This document shows, piece by piece, positions 13,001 to 23,300 of a stretch of DNA of 64,000 nt. Each line of letters starts with the position of its first letter. Positions within the stretch are counted from its first letter, which is position 1. This stretch comes from Mimachlamys varia. Lineage: Eukaryota; Mollusca; Bivalvia; Pectinida; Pectinidae. The position numbers were made by a program, and so were the translations under genes. The stretch covers positions 13,326,001 to 13,390,000 of the forward strand of contig OX392527.1 of assembly GCA_947623455.1 (NCBI GenBank), written 5' to 3'. Under the pieces are notes generated by a model. That model did not search any database, was not told the DNA's origin, and was given only the letters and a program-made list of their open reading frames with translations.

Positions 13001-16000
13001 ATTTCCTCTCTTTTTCGATCTCGGGAAACCAGACGTACTACAGTGTTCTGAACCCTGGATATGTAGAAGATTAGTTAGTCTGTCAGATATACTACAAGGC
13101 AGGTCATTACTTTAATCCAACCGGGAGCTTACAAGTAAATGCACCAAAATCCGGCATGTATCTGCAGTTATAAACTGATGTTCCTGATCTGGTAGTAACA
13201 TGATTTGGCAATAACATTAATCATTTTCTCCATGTGCTGTGAACTATCAAAGTTGACTTTCACTCCTAGATTTTTAACAGTTGGGATAGCCTCAACAGTA
13301 TTTGTTCCGATCTTTAGGTTGAGAGCCATTGATTGCTTACATTTTGGAGAATAGACGATCAGTTCCATCTTTTCCTGATTGAGTTTTAGCATGTTGGCGT
13401 TCTTCATGTTCTGATGTTTGTCAGACAAGTTTCTAGACTTTCTGATACGGTGTCCCAGCTCTTCTGTGGCCTGATGACCATGTAGATTTGTGTGTCATCA
13501 ACATAACAGTGATAACAGATACTATGACGACGACAATTTTATCTGATTGGTTTCGAATACGTACAGTGTATCCGCTGCCCTTACACCAACCCTTGAGGAA
13601 CCCTGAAATCCAGCATGTTGTCACGTGAACAAAAGATCCGATGATAACACACTGTCGTCGATAGGACTGTATCCAGCACAGGGCGTCATCAGTTACTCCA
13701 TGCGAATACGTACTCAAGACGTTGATAGAGTATGCTATGGTCGATGTCGTTTCAAATGCAGCTGACAAATCTAGCAGGAAAAGCACCGCTCTGCATTAGT
13801 TATCTTATGCAGAAGCTTTGTAGTTATGTAAACGTAGGAGGGCCGTGTCAGTTGAGTGTCCCATTCGCTAGGCCGATTGCAGATTGCCTTGGAGTTTGTT
13901 TGCATGGAGATGAACCTCTTAACGCCGGGGCAACCAAACCTTCTCCAAGATCTTAGACAGGAATTGCAAATTTGTTACTGAGCTGTAGTTCTTCAACTCC
14001 TTATTATCCATTCCGTGCGTCTTCAGCAATTATCGTACATGTGCTTTCTTAAAATACAATGGAATCGTTGACTCACCCAATGATTTTTTATATATATCAG
14101 AAAGAAATCGTTGAACTTATTTTCTTTTTTCTGAAGTGCAACTTGGCACTCGCTTGGCAGGACGATTTTACCTTTTTGACCCATTAAGTTTTCAGCGAGT
14201 CCAAATAGCTGTCTAGTGTCACTGCAACATTCTTCTATCTTTTTTAATAATAAATCTTCTTTGATTAAATAAAAAGTGCACCAACTTTCCTATATTGGTC
14301 CCTATAAATATGGTGGTGGACGACCAGTTTGGTCCTTCGCCACCGTCTCTCCGCTTTTCTGCGATGCTATTTCTCCTTGTAAAGGATCACCTTAGTCTGT
14401 AAATGTACATGCTTTTCAATAAGGGCTTATATTCCAGACATGATTGCCCCAACAAGTTCATCAACCTCAGCTTCAGAAGAATGAAGGGCAAAACAAGACT
14501 GGATGTCATTGTTTAAATCTGGTATCAAAATTTCCGGAAGCTCACCATTTTCCTTGTACGATCTGACCTTCTACAATTCAGTGGTGCTACGATAGCAAAG
14601 TGTTCACCAGAATGGTTTCAATCACTGAAATTACTCCTTAAATGATACATTTATGTTCCCTTGTTATAACCACATCTAGAGTGTGGCCGTGAGTGTGTGT
14701 AGCTTCTGTCCTATGCTGAATCAGACTCTTGGGATCAAGTATTTGTGAAAGCATTCTGTTTACATGGAGGAGACCTGTAAATGATGCACAATCTGAATTT
14801 TTATCATCAGCATTGACAGAGCAAGTCATGTACTCAAAGTGTGTGAATACTAGTACCTCATCATGGCTGGGAGAGAGATATTTTTTCACACATATGACTT
14901 TCTTAAACAGAACAGCCACGTCTGCGGTCTCTAGCATTGTAGAGGAATCCATAACCGGTTAGTATAAGCTCAGCTAGTACCTGGTCATCGATATCTGAAC
15001 CTTACCAGGTTTCGGTCAGTGAAATTATGTCAAAGTCCTGAGATGTTATAAAATCTCTGATGGACAATGACGATACTGATGATGTCAGTATCCGTTTGGA
15101 ATGCACAATGTGTCGATGCCAAATACGCGACAATCTCGCCCCGCAGTCAAATTTAGTCTTCTGATATATACAAAAAATCAAACCAAGATAACCACAAATT
15201 TAGTTTTAAAAAAACTCTAAATATACAAGATAAATAATCTAAAAACTATTTAAAACATGATACTAAGGTAAACGACAGTTTAGTTAAAGAAGTACCCCGG
15301 ATATATTCGTGAGATATACAAAAATTGCCAGGAACTTACAGGAGCTAGTCTTGTTAGGAAACTCAGTCGTCTGTAAAGATTATTGATGATCTTAAAACAT
15401 ATTTTTACGTCTTATTAAATTATTGAACGAGCTAAACAACTCCAAGATGACACGAATGTAAAGTCTATGTATAAACCATATGATAACGATATACAGGTCA
15501 TCTGGTACGTATTCCGTTCTTTACCAAGTGCAAAACATTTTACACAACCAATTTTTCTTTCATGTGAACTTGAAATTAGGATAAAAATACGTGAAATTCA
15601 CTTGAATCAATGTGGACAAAAATAAACTGAATTGCTATTTAACTTGAAATTTGCATGAAAATCATGTAAAATAATTCCTGATGAAATTATCATTTAAAAG
15701 TAACTAACACACAAATTCACGCTGAATTCAGGCGGAATTGTTCATGTCAACAACACTGTTCACCATATTTCCCTTGGAATTCTCGTGCGGACATGTTGCC
15801 TGGGTAATCAATGAACAACACTCTCTTGCTCTTGACAACTTAACAATGAAAACTCATATTGAAATTTCAGTTTTGTTATTATCATTAATCTAATGAATAC
15901 TCTTTCCGTCAAAAATCTAAATCTCTAAATCGTTTCTATTAGTATGAAATCCGTATATTATAGAAAACAGACTTGTATCTGTCAAATTGCATCAACAGTT

Positions 16001-16175
16001 GTTTTTTAAAATCATATTTCTCATCAAACTTGACAGTTTTGACACCTTTTCTCAATGACCATTGGTTAACTATTTACAAACATTTACCTATTCGTAGTGA
16101 CGAAATACCGGTACACGTCATCATCCACAGCAGGACTGTAAGAACACACACCAATGGGATCCACGTGGGTAGCAT
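3855..16175 (-). CDS. Ionotropic glutamate receptor A (13 coding exons, 845 aa, complete)
   Basis: Ligand-gated cation channel subunit of the plasma membrane. Coding exons in transcript order: 16175-16088, 12217-12074, 11578-11321, 9447-9257, 8891-8766, 8410-8324, 7940-7851, 7473-7375, 7167-6973, 6587-6257, 5945-5381, 5180-4967, 4004-3855. All introns are GT-AG, phases run 1,1,1,0,0,0,0,0,0,1,2,0, and the lengths sum to 2538 nt. Signal peptide is about residues 1-25, amino-terminal domain about 30-350, S1 from about 355, M1 about 470-500, pore loop 524-548, M3 ends in [10 protein letters not shown] at 564-573, M4 about 764-789, then a 50-residue tail. By alignment to GluA2 the agonist-carboxylate Arg is R441, the pocket aromatic Y378 and the S2 acid E672; C684 and C750 should form the S2 disulfide. 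The Q/R/N site is Ile535. Class (AMPA, kainate, delta, phi, epsilon) is not assigned; it is not a typical NMDA subunit. No frameshift or stop is seen. Confidence 0.9.
4075..4505. repeat. Degenerate 43-45 bp minisatellite in the last intron of iGluR A
   Basis: About nine diverged units of the form TAATGAATCACAAATATTCT + GGGTGTTATTTC. A related unit reappears at 4770-4830, on the other side of a dispersed-module copy. Confidence 0.75.
4520..4706 (-). repeat. Dispersed module, copy 1 (intron 12 of iGluR A)
   Basis: Minus-strand copy of a family whose core is AAGCGTCTTCTGCTTCATCG followed by ACGACACCCGCCATGTAAAT. It starts AGAGAATACCAAGGCGTCAA. Both flanks carry the 43-45 bp minisatellite. Confidence 0.75.
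4967..5180 (-). CDS. iGluR A exon 12: end of S2 and M4
   Basis: 214 nt, residues 725-796. The WW of KEKWWESNNITC precedes the second disulfide Cys (C750). M4 is LGGIFIVIGGGCLLSVFILG and what follows. Acceptor TTTCTGTAG, donor GTAAGT. Confidence 0.92.
5381..5945 (-). CDS. iGluR A exon 11: pore exit, M3 and S2
   Basis: 565 nt, residues 537-724. Contains the pore exit GPQHHPSMTSTR, the gate motif [20 protein letters not shown] and most of S2, including KGTVGETYFQRM and the acid E672 in LFHETPM, then C684. The KGTVGETYF segment is closer to NMDA GluN1-type sequences than to AMPA. In gene B this region is divided between three exons. Confidence 0.94.
6257..6587 (-). CDS. iGluR A exon 10: end of S1, M1 and pore loop
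   Basis: 331 nt, residues 427-536. GPISVTAEREAVIDFTAPYY carries the pocket Pro434, Ser436 and agonist Arg441. M1 lies around 470-500, followed by an acidic linker (TEEDTEHESKEK) and the pore helix NSFWFVTMSVAIAG. Donor GTTTGT, phase 1. Gene B's counterpart is also 331 nt. Confidence 0.94.
6680..6872 (-). repeat. Dispersed module, copy 2 (intron 9 of iGluR A)
   Basis: Diverged copy with AGAGAATCCGAAAGCGTCAA and GCGTTTTCTGCTTCATCAAC on the minus strand, about 90 bp from the exon 10 acceptor. Confidence 0.7.
6973..7167 (-). CDS. iGluR A exon 9: ligand-binding S1
   Basis: 195 nt, 65 codons, residues 362-426: EPPFVQ, then YEGYTIDVLHELARRSGFQY and NGTWSGVIGQVATG. YEGY is the classic S1 motif; its first Tyr (Y378) corresponds to the agonist-stacking Tyr450 of GluA2. 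In gene B the same stretch is split into two exons by a phase-2 intron. Confidence 0.93.
7375..7473 (-). CDS. iGluR A exon 8: linker into S1
   Basis: 99 nt, 33 codons, residues 329-361. Contains a run of five prolines (FEPPPPPVLRVVVIH) and ends in the first strand of the ligand-binding domain. Donor GTACGT. Confidence 0.82.
7851..7940 (-). CDS. iGluR A exon 7: amino-terminal domain, C-terminal part
   Basis: 90 nt, 30 codons, residues 299-328 (EYFNWYSSSNRRRQPTISIS onward). Acceptor TTATTTCAG, donor GTAGGT. Low sequence conservation is expected here; the call rests on phase and splice sites. Confidence 0.75.
8324..8410 (-). CDS. iGluR A exon 6: amino-terminal domain
   Basis: 87 nt, 29 codons, residues 270-298 (PLWVDALNFIKGAVETFEHA onward). 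Two overlapping donors are possible: GTATGG at 8328 would break the frame of exon 7, while GTATGT at 8323 keeps it, so the latter was chosen. Confidence 0.75.
8766..8891 (-). CDS. iGluR A exon 5: amino-terminal domain
   Basis: 126 nt, 42 codons, residues 228-269, from MEQTVKMLKNEWILVPVDSE to ICVGGYYTANTT. Acceptor TTGACTAG, donor GTAAGG. Gene B has a longer counterpart (168 nt) with the same phases. Confidence 0.85.
9257..9447 (-). CDS. iGluR A exon 4: amino-terminal domain
   Basis: 191 nt, phase 1 to 0, residues 164-227. Starts after TATTATAG with HVSLPTELDP and ends RRVVILAPYLQILHFFNQ at donor GTGAGT. The helix and strand pattern with VVILAP fits the second lobe of the domain. Confidence 0.85.
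9535..11048. repeat. About 30-bp minisatellite, about 50 copies, in intron 3 of iGluR A
   Basis: Unit on the plus strand is CAACACCAGAAGTAAGAGTA plus a variable A/G run. The strand is strongly purine-biased and I see no CT dinucleotide, so the gene A pre-mRNA carries about 1.5 kb of pyrimidine-rich repeats without AG. Length variation is mostly in the A-runs. Minus-strand ORFs of up to 512 aa are repeat artefacts. Confidence 0.93.
11321..11578 (-). CDS. iGluR A exon 3: amino-terminal domain
   Basis: 258 nt, residues 78-163, acceptor ATTATGTAG and donor GTAAAT. Contains DIPYITSSAEASSE and EVKLVLFDSAYG, which match the conserved sheet segments of iGluR amino-terminal domains. The intron after it holds the 1.5-kb minisatellite at 9535-11048. 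Confidence 0.88.
12074..12217 (-). CDS. iGluR A exon 2: start of amino-terminal domain
   Basis: 144 nt, phase 1 to phase 1, residues 30-77 (DTYVFDDWGNETHHIRMLME onward). Acceptor is TTCTCCCAG and donor GTAAGT. Contains the N-glycosylation sequons NET and NIT. The matching exon of gene B is also exactly 144 nt with the same phases, which supports both models. Confidence 0.85.
12243..12465. repeat. GAT/ATG-rich imperfect microsatellite
   Basis: Dense, irregular GATGATGATG and GTGATGATG runs in intron 1 of iGluR A. Confidence 0.7.
12575..15010 (-). mobile_element. Decayed CR1/L2-like LINE in intron 1 of iGluR A
   Basis: Fragments in order on the minus strand: endonuclease end (HTHGHTLDVVITRE near 14660), reverse transcriptase piece LLDLSAAFETTSTI near 13770, the NMLKLNQEKMELIVYS region near 13390, and a C-terminus YKTLNGTAPQYIQERV then PALWNRLPSAIEDA near 12800. 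The 3' end (AGCGCTTTAGAAATG) resembles CR1/L2 tails. Frames change repeatedly, so it is dead. Confidence 0.78.
16088..16175 (-). CDS. iGluR A exon 1: signal peptide
   Basis: Encodes residues 1-29, beginning MLPTWIPLVCVLTVLL, a short N-region and a hydrophobic core typical of a secretory signal. The donor GTAAAT follows at 16087 and leaves phase 1, which exon 2 needs. This start was chosen because it is the only nearby ATG that gives a signal peptide in the right phase; an earlier ATG at 16215 stops after eight codons. An upstream 5' UTR exon cannot be excluded. Confidence 0.78.
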
Positions 16176-16188
16176 TCGGCGACCGGCT

Positions 16189-16215
16189 TTATCTCCTCGT
16201 AGTTGGATGTGCCAT
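16189..16215 (-). promoter_or_regulatory. Upstream ORF in the iGluR A leader
   Basis: ATG, eight codons (MAHPTTRR) and TAA, ending 14 nt before the receptor ATG at 16175. If the 5' UTR is contiguous here, scanning ribosomes would meet this ORF first, which often lowers main-ORF translation. Whether the transcript starts upstream of it is unknown. Confidence 0.4.
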
Positions 16216-16380
16216 GTCGTACTGAAGCCATACAATAACTACATGTATTGATGATGTTGACAGCCTTCACCTGTATCGACCGTACAACTCACCTGCCATA
16301 CTGGATAGATGTTATACATGTATACAGTACAGGGAAGTCCGGTTAAACGTCTCGAAAGGTTCAAGTAATGTCTGGTTCAA

Positions 16381-17557
16381 TCTAACCCAATGTATTGTCC
16401 AGTTAAATGTGAAGTCCGGCCTAATGTATTGTCCAGTTAAATGTGAAGTCCGGCCTAATGTATTGTCCAGTTAAATGTAAAGTCCGGCCTAATGTATTGT
16501 CCAGTTGAATGTGAAGTCCGGCCTAATGTATTGTCCTGTGAATGTTAAGTCCGACCCAATGTTTTGTTTTGTGAATTTCTAGACTGCCTAATGTATTTTC
16601 CGATAAATGTGAAGACATGCCTAATGTATTGTCCGGTAAATGTGAAGACCGCCTAATGTATTATCCGGTAAATGTGAAGACATGCCTAATGTATTATCCG
16701 GTAAATGTGAAGACCGTCTAATGTATTGTCCGGTATATGTGAAGACATACCTAATGTATTGTCTGGTAAATGTGAAGACATGCCTAATGTATTGTCCGGT
16801 AAATGTGAAGACCGTCTAATGTATAGTCCGGTATATGTGAAGACATACCTAATGTATTATCCGGTAAATGTGAAGACCGTCTAATATATTGTCCGGTATA
16901 TGTGAAGACATGCCTAATGTATTGTCCGGTAAATGTGAAGACATGCCTAATGTATTATCCGGTAAATGTGAAGAACGTCTAATGTATTGTCCGGTAAATG
17001 TGAAGACCGCCTAATGTATTGTCCGATAAATGTGAAGACATACCTAATGTATTATCCGGTAAATGTGAAGACCGTCTAATATATTGTCCGGTATATGTGA
17101 AGACATGCCTAATGTATTGTCCGGTAAATGTGAAGACATGCCTAATGTATTATCCGGTAAATGTGAAGAACGTCTAATGTATTATCCGGTAAATGTGAAG
17201 ACCGTCTAATGTATTGTCCGGTATATGTGAAGCCCGTCTTATGTATTGTCCGGTAAATGTGAAGACATGCCTAATGTATTATCCGGAAAATGTGCAGAAC
17301 GTCTAATGTATTGTCCGGTAAATGTGAAGACCGTCTAATGTATTATCCGGTAAATGTGAAGACATGCCTAATGTATTATCCGGTAAATGTGAAGACATGC
17401 CTAGTGTATTGTCCGGTAAATGTGAAGACGTCTAATGTATTGTCCGGTAAATGTGAAGACCGTCTAATGTATTGTCCGGTAAATATGAAGACATGCCTAA
17501 TGTATTATCCGGTAAATGTGAAGACCGTCTAATGTATTGTCCAGTAAATGTGAAGAC
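16381..17557. repeat. 32/33-bp minisatellite, about 36 copies, upstream of iGluR A
   Basis: Unit TAATGTATTGTCCGGTAAAT + GTGAAGACCGTC (32) or + GTGAAGACATGCC (33). Two variant classes are interspersed. It starts about 200 bp upstream of the gene A start codon, so it lies in or next to the promoter. Confidence 0.92.
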
Positions 17558-19700
17558 TCATAATCAGATAAAATAGTATCACAATATTCTAATATAATCT
17601 AACAGAAAAAAACGTATCTCAACAAAGAAATCTTCGAATGCACAATGACCATGCAAAGTTGTTTCATCAAATAAATGTTTTTTGCCTAATATACATTTCA
17701 TGCTTACGTAACCAATATAAAAATTGACACAGTTATACGCTAATATAGCATTATCTAACTATTGTAATGTATTATGTCTCCAATTCAATTATTGCGTCCA
17801 ATTTGTCAAACATTTACGACTTTCCTAGCAGTAGCGCTCTAAGTGTCTATAGAATGCTGTAACTTGTGGTATGGTCGTCTAATATTATGGAGTATTCGAG
17901 TTTTTTCTTCTGATTACACCCTCGAGTCACCCATTAGTCAAACTTTCAAACTCTCTTCATTATTTGGCCATTTAACCCAACAACAAACGGAATAGAGCAG
18001 GAATAGTATTTATATGCTCAGAATATATTTATTGGGTCCTTAATTGTTACAAAAGTAGCGTCGATATCGTATCAAAGATGATATGTTATTTGTAATATTG
18101 ATTAAATATGTATTGTCGAATCATTTATATTGAACCATTTCGCTCTGCTTAGGGCGGACTTTCTTGTGTGTTCACGGCGTGGTTTTTCTCTCTCTTTTAT
18201 CTTATATTCGTCGTAAATATACTGGTATAACACCCATTTTCTAAACAGGAAGGAGTATATTTTTAACATTTGGCGTAAATTAAAAGTCTTTTGTGTTGCT
18301 TTGTATTCAATTATAGTTCACAATAGTTGAATTAATGAATTTTTTGGCACTTATTTCGCCTATAAAATATTCCAATTCGACATAACTGTTTGATGTTTTC
18401 TCGGTCAATGGTTAAACTAATATATAGTTTACCTGCAAACGATAATTTAAACAAAGATACAAAGAAACAGGTCTCGACCGACTCCAAATTGTTCCATATT
18501 AACGATAACTCGGTGATAAAGCTATTAACACATACCCGCTTTGTTTGTACCATTCTGTATAATAAGCTAGAGGTTTGGAGTTTGCGTGCGTTGTACCTAA
18601 AGACTGTTCACTCGCATAACGTATCGTCGTTGTATATTAAACCTCGCCTCAGCCATGAATACTGACCTTTCTCGGTCACCACTTAAATGTCATATGCATG
18701 CATACTTTAAATAATGGATGTGATAAGGCTGATTTATGTCTACCGCCGCCCTTTTAAAAGATACTGTAATAGTGACAAAGCATCATCTGTTTGTGTCTTT
18801 CATTTCATTATGACCGGCCGTATGTTTTCAATGCACGCATTTACAAGTATTCAGGCTCATTGAATTATATCATTTTATGTATATTTTTTTAAAGAAAACG
18901 GACTCACTAGTATAAATCATGTATTATAGATATGGCTAGTTTTTGCTATGTTGAATTCGAAGTTGTTTTATTGGAAAACAGCAAAAAGTTTTTCAATTTC
19001 ACAAAATTTTATTCAATAGAGAAAAGGATTTAACAACAGGCATATCCCTATATAAGTTATCTCCTTGTAACAAAGTGTATATACATATATAATTATATAA
19101 AATTGCTAATTTAATAGAATTAAGTAATTCCAATGCAATGAAGATATTACTTAGTACATATATAATATATTATGGTATGAATATGTAATTTGAGTAGTAA
19201 GGGCCATTCTATGATTATTATTAATAAAAGTTGGCTTGTCTTAAATGTATTTTCAATTTGTATAAATTTTGGAGGATTTTGAATACATTATCCAAGACAT
19301 AATCCATCCACCCATGGGATACAGACCTAAAAAGTCCATACTGGCTTACTACCCATTGGTCATCCACCCATGAGTTTTTGGATTAAGCCATGGATACTAT
19401 ATGCAGTCATGGACAAATATATTATAGAATATGGAAGAAAAGAAAACTAGTAGAATGGTATTAGTTGACTGATATTGTCTTTACTTATTTCATAATCAAT
19501 TGATTAGATTCAGAGCTATGTAATATTTCATATGTAATACTTGGAATATATTATTCTAATATGTTAAGTATTACAAATTTCATGCCAATCAGAAAAAAGG
19601 GGGGAGGGGGAGGTGACCATATATAGGGCTTAATAAGGAAAGAAAGAAATTGCAGATCGCAGAATAATAATGGGGTTTAATCTATAGTAAAAATCTATTG
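17558..19700. other. AT-rich spacer, nothing recognised
   Basis: No gene or array identified. A short G-rich run (GGGGGGAGGGGG) lies near 19600. Confidence 0.5.
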
Positions 19701-19779
19701 GTGTCTCTAATGAACTCAATGACATTATCAAATATATTTAAGTTAGTTAGTTTATTACAAGTTTCACAGCCAGACAAAA

Positions 19780-21415
19780 ATATATTTCAATTATAATGAT
19801 TATGATTTAAATTGAATAATTTTTCTCTTAGTATTCTTCGGGGTTCCTCATATTTACTACAAGTTAAGAAAAAATGTTCTACTGTTTCATGGGCGTTTCC
19901 ACATGTACATACTGGAGATTCGGAAAGATGATCTCTGTGTAAGTCAGAGTTAAGATTACTCACATTGTTTCTTAATTGACAAAGAAGTATATTGTTTTTC
20001 CTGGTACCAGCATTAAAATAGGCATAATTAATATTTTCGAATCTGATGTCACTTAAATGCATATTTAAAAGTTTCTTAAACTGATAAATTGATGTAATAT
20101 TGGTAAGGTCACACCTTGCTGCAAGTTCATTATAATCTTTCAATGTGGCTGGAATAAAACTTTTTGCGTAGATATTGGTTCTGCATAATGGAATAGTAAA
20201 CATTCTATCATTAGGTAATAAATATGGATTTGCATTAGTAAAGTACGGCTCAATTAATTCATTCAGATAAGTTGGTGTAGTTCCACAGAGAATTTTGTAG
20301 AGGAGTATTAATCTATGTTTTTTCCGTCTTGAAGCAAGGGTGTCCCAGCCAAGTTCACAGTAAAGTTTATAATGAGAGGTTCCCTTACGCAGTCCTGTAA
20401 TAATACGGGCAGCTTCTATTTGTATTGATTCAAGAAGTTTTGCTTCTTCTTGCGTACAGTTATCAAAAATAATATCACCATACTCTAAAATGGGTCTCAT
20501 ATAAGAAGTGTACAAAGCAACTAAGGTTTTTCGACTCATTTTATATTTTACTGACTTAAGTAAATTAAAACGTTGATATGCTTTATTATAGATATAGTCA
20601 ATGTGATGATGCCATTTGCCATCTGCAGAGAAAAATACACCAGGTGTTTATGTGATGTAATATTAGATACGATTACATTTTGAAATAAAATATCAGGACT
20701 AATTATATTCCTTTTACGACTAAAAGTTAATGATTCAGTTTTATTTGGATTAAACTTAATGTCCCATTTTTTGGACCATACATCAACATTTACTAAGTCA
20801 GTAGATAGACTGTTGGCAGCATCTAATGGAGTGGTATGTATTACTCTAAAGAGAGATGTGTCATCTGCAAATAATCTTTTTTCATTAGTTATACGTTCAG
20901 TGATATCATTGATGTAAATAAGAAATAGAAAAGGGCCGAGGACTGATCCCTGGGGGACACCAGCACTTACCTGACATTGTGATGAACAGAAACCTTCTGT
21001 CATGACCCTATGTTTACGGTTTAAAAGATAATCCTTAAACCAATTAAGGAGCTTACCTTTGATGCCATACATTTCAAGTTTAAATAGTAAACCAGGATGC
21101 CAGACTCGATCAAATGCTTTGCTAACATCACAGAATATTGATCTAATTTCAAGTCCCTCATCTTATTTTTGAATAATTGTATTAAACAATGATAATAGTT
21201 GGTTGACAGTAAAATCACCGGGGATAAATCCAGACTGATATTTTGTAATAATTTCATATTGTATTAAGTGATTATATAAATGTTTAAAAACAATTGTTTC
21301 TAATATCTTACGAAAGCAACATGTGATAGAAATAGGATACATCGCATTTATTACCTTTACCTTTATATATAGCATTAATATTAGCTAATTTCCAGAAGTT
21401 TTCATTATATCTCCA
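19780..21415 (-). pseudogene. 5'-truncated LINE reverse transcriptase
   Basis: Starts inside the reverse transcriptase domain (ENFWKLANINAIYKGKG), then FRKILETIVFKHLYNHLIQY, YQSGFIPGD, AGVPQGSVLGPFLFLIYIND and the active-site block LFADDTSLF. The C-terminal half (250 aa) ends with a Cys/His cluster CTCGNAHETVEHFFLTC typical of many LINE proteins. The protein is spread over at least three frames and lacks the endonuclease, so it is inactive. Jockey/CR1-type is likely. Confidence 0.88.
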
Positions 21416-23300
21416 ACGTTTCTATCGGACGGCAGATCAGCTGCTATTCACTGGAATTAAAATTTAGCCTTTAGTTGTTTTATAGTTACATAAATGATGT
21501 TGCCTTTGTTCTTAAAGCCGCATGTAATCTGTCTACTGTATCATTAGTGTCAAATACTTACTTATAGAATAGATGGAATATTCAATTAGAATTTTAGCAA
21601 ATATGGGTTTATTTGCTGGAGGAACCTTCGTATAGAGATAATATATATATAATCATTAATTAATAAAACAACATTATTAATCACACAAGAAAAATAATGT
21701 CGTATTAACTGAAAACATACTTATATTCAACAGAAAACGTCTGTCAGATACCATGGATATTTTCACTCATATAACAGAAATACGATTGTTTTCATAAGTG
21801 AACATGAATTGATATCCTGCTATTCATGTGGAAAGATATAGTATTAATAAAAGGGGAATACCTCTATATATGTGATTTGAAATAGTGAAATTATCTTATT
21901 TGCAGAAAGGAAATATTAAACTGATCTGCAATAAGTGACATATTGCGGGACACCTTGTCATTGTGAAGATAACTGCACCCCGTTGACATTAGACTGGCAT
22001 GTTGATTGAATACAGAAAATGTCAAAATAATTAAAAAATTAAAGCATGTGCTCGATTGCAATTAGCTGCTATTTGTACTGATCAATACACATATGTTGTG
22101 ACTATGTGTTTCGTTCGCTAACTTTGTTTACACTAATTATTATCTTGAGCAAAAATCACTAAAGCGTGCTGAGTCCTAAAAAAACATTACAGTCCGAGCT
22201 TCAAGCAACAATTCTTATCTGTGAACATGTCAGTATGGACGGGTGCCTTGAAGGCTATTTAGTGCAAATATTGTAATTTCTTAATGGGATCAACCACCTG
22301 TATTCGTGACTGAAACTGACGAGTGTCAATAAATCGTTAGGTTATTACATGATATACACTCATTCCCGAGGTTTTTATGACACAAGTCGCTTCTGACGAT
22401 ATTGCATATACATGTTGTTTTCTTCTATCACATATTTTAAAATATCTGCATGTGCATGATTGTCGTTTAGCCAATGTACATATACCTCTGGTGACGAAAC
22501 GCTATGTATGTAATGAGGTATTACATGAGCTGGAATCGATATAACCTAACACAACGAAGCCTATCTAGTTCTTTCTATGTGGCTTCATTTTTCTTAATTG
22601 ATTGTTGCTTTAATATCTAGTTATCTTATCGTTTCATGTCCGATCGATTTAGAGTCTTCGCCATAATCACGCCTCTAACAAAACACTACAGCATAAGAAT
22701 GACTTCACCAGCCGTCCACTAAGTTTCCATCTCTAGTTAGCTGTTGTTGTCATGTACACTAGTGCATCGTCATATAGAACGCCTTCACGGAAGAAATTTT
22801 AATCTCTTATATTCTTATCGTTTCGTTATAATTTGATCTCGTATGAATGTTTTCAGTTTAACTATTCAGTACGGAGTTATATCCATTATTGACCCCACAA
22901 TTAAGGGCGTCTAATGATTTGGTATAATTGACAATTCATGCATTAACATTTTGATGACTTCCATTTCTTTGTCATTTTATCAAATAAATTGGTTTTTATG
23001 ATAAAAGCTAAAGGAGTAGGATTCGAATAAAATCATTCATTGAACTGTCGATGAATGTCACCATGGTTGTACCACAGTTTGTTTCTTGAGGAGAGGACTT
23101 AAATAGGCTATGCCTGCTGTCCAATACTTTTGTCAATTTATATTTGTCATTAAAATTTCATGAAAGAAAAAAATGTCACCATGGTGATGTTGGAACAAGA
23201 TAAGCTTTTTCTTTATGTGTGATGCAGGCCGGATTTTTAGCTCTTTTAGTTAACTTTGTGGTTTTGTTTTTACTTTTTATGTTTTGACGATGAGACCTTA
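21416..23300. other. Spacer, nothing recognised
   Basis: No supported gene, RNA or array in about 1.9 kb. Confidence 0.5.

Noticed and set aside
16381..17557. CRISPR-like array
   Set aside because: No unique spacers separate the repeats. Units are contiguous minisatellite copies in a eukaryotic genome.
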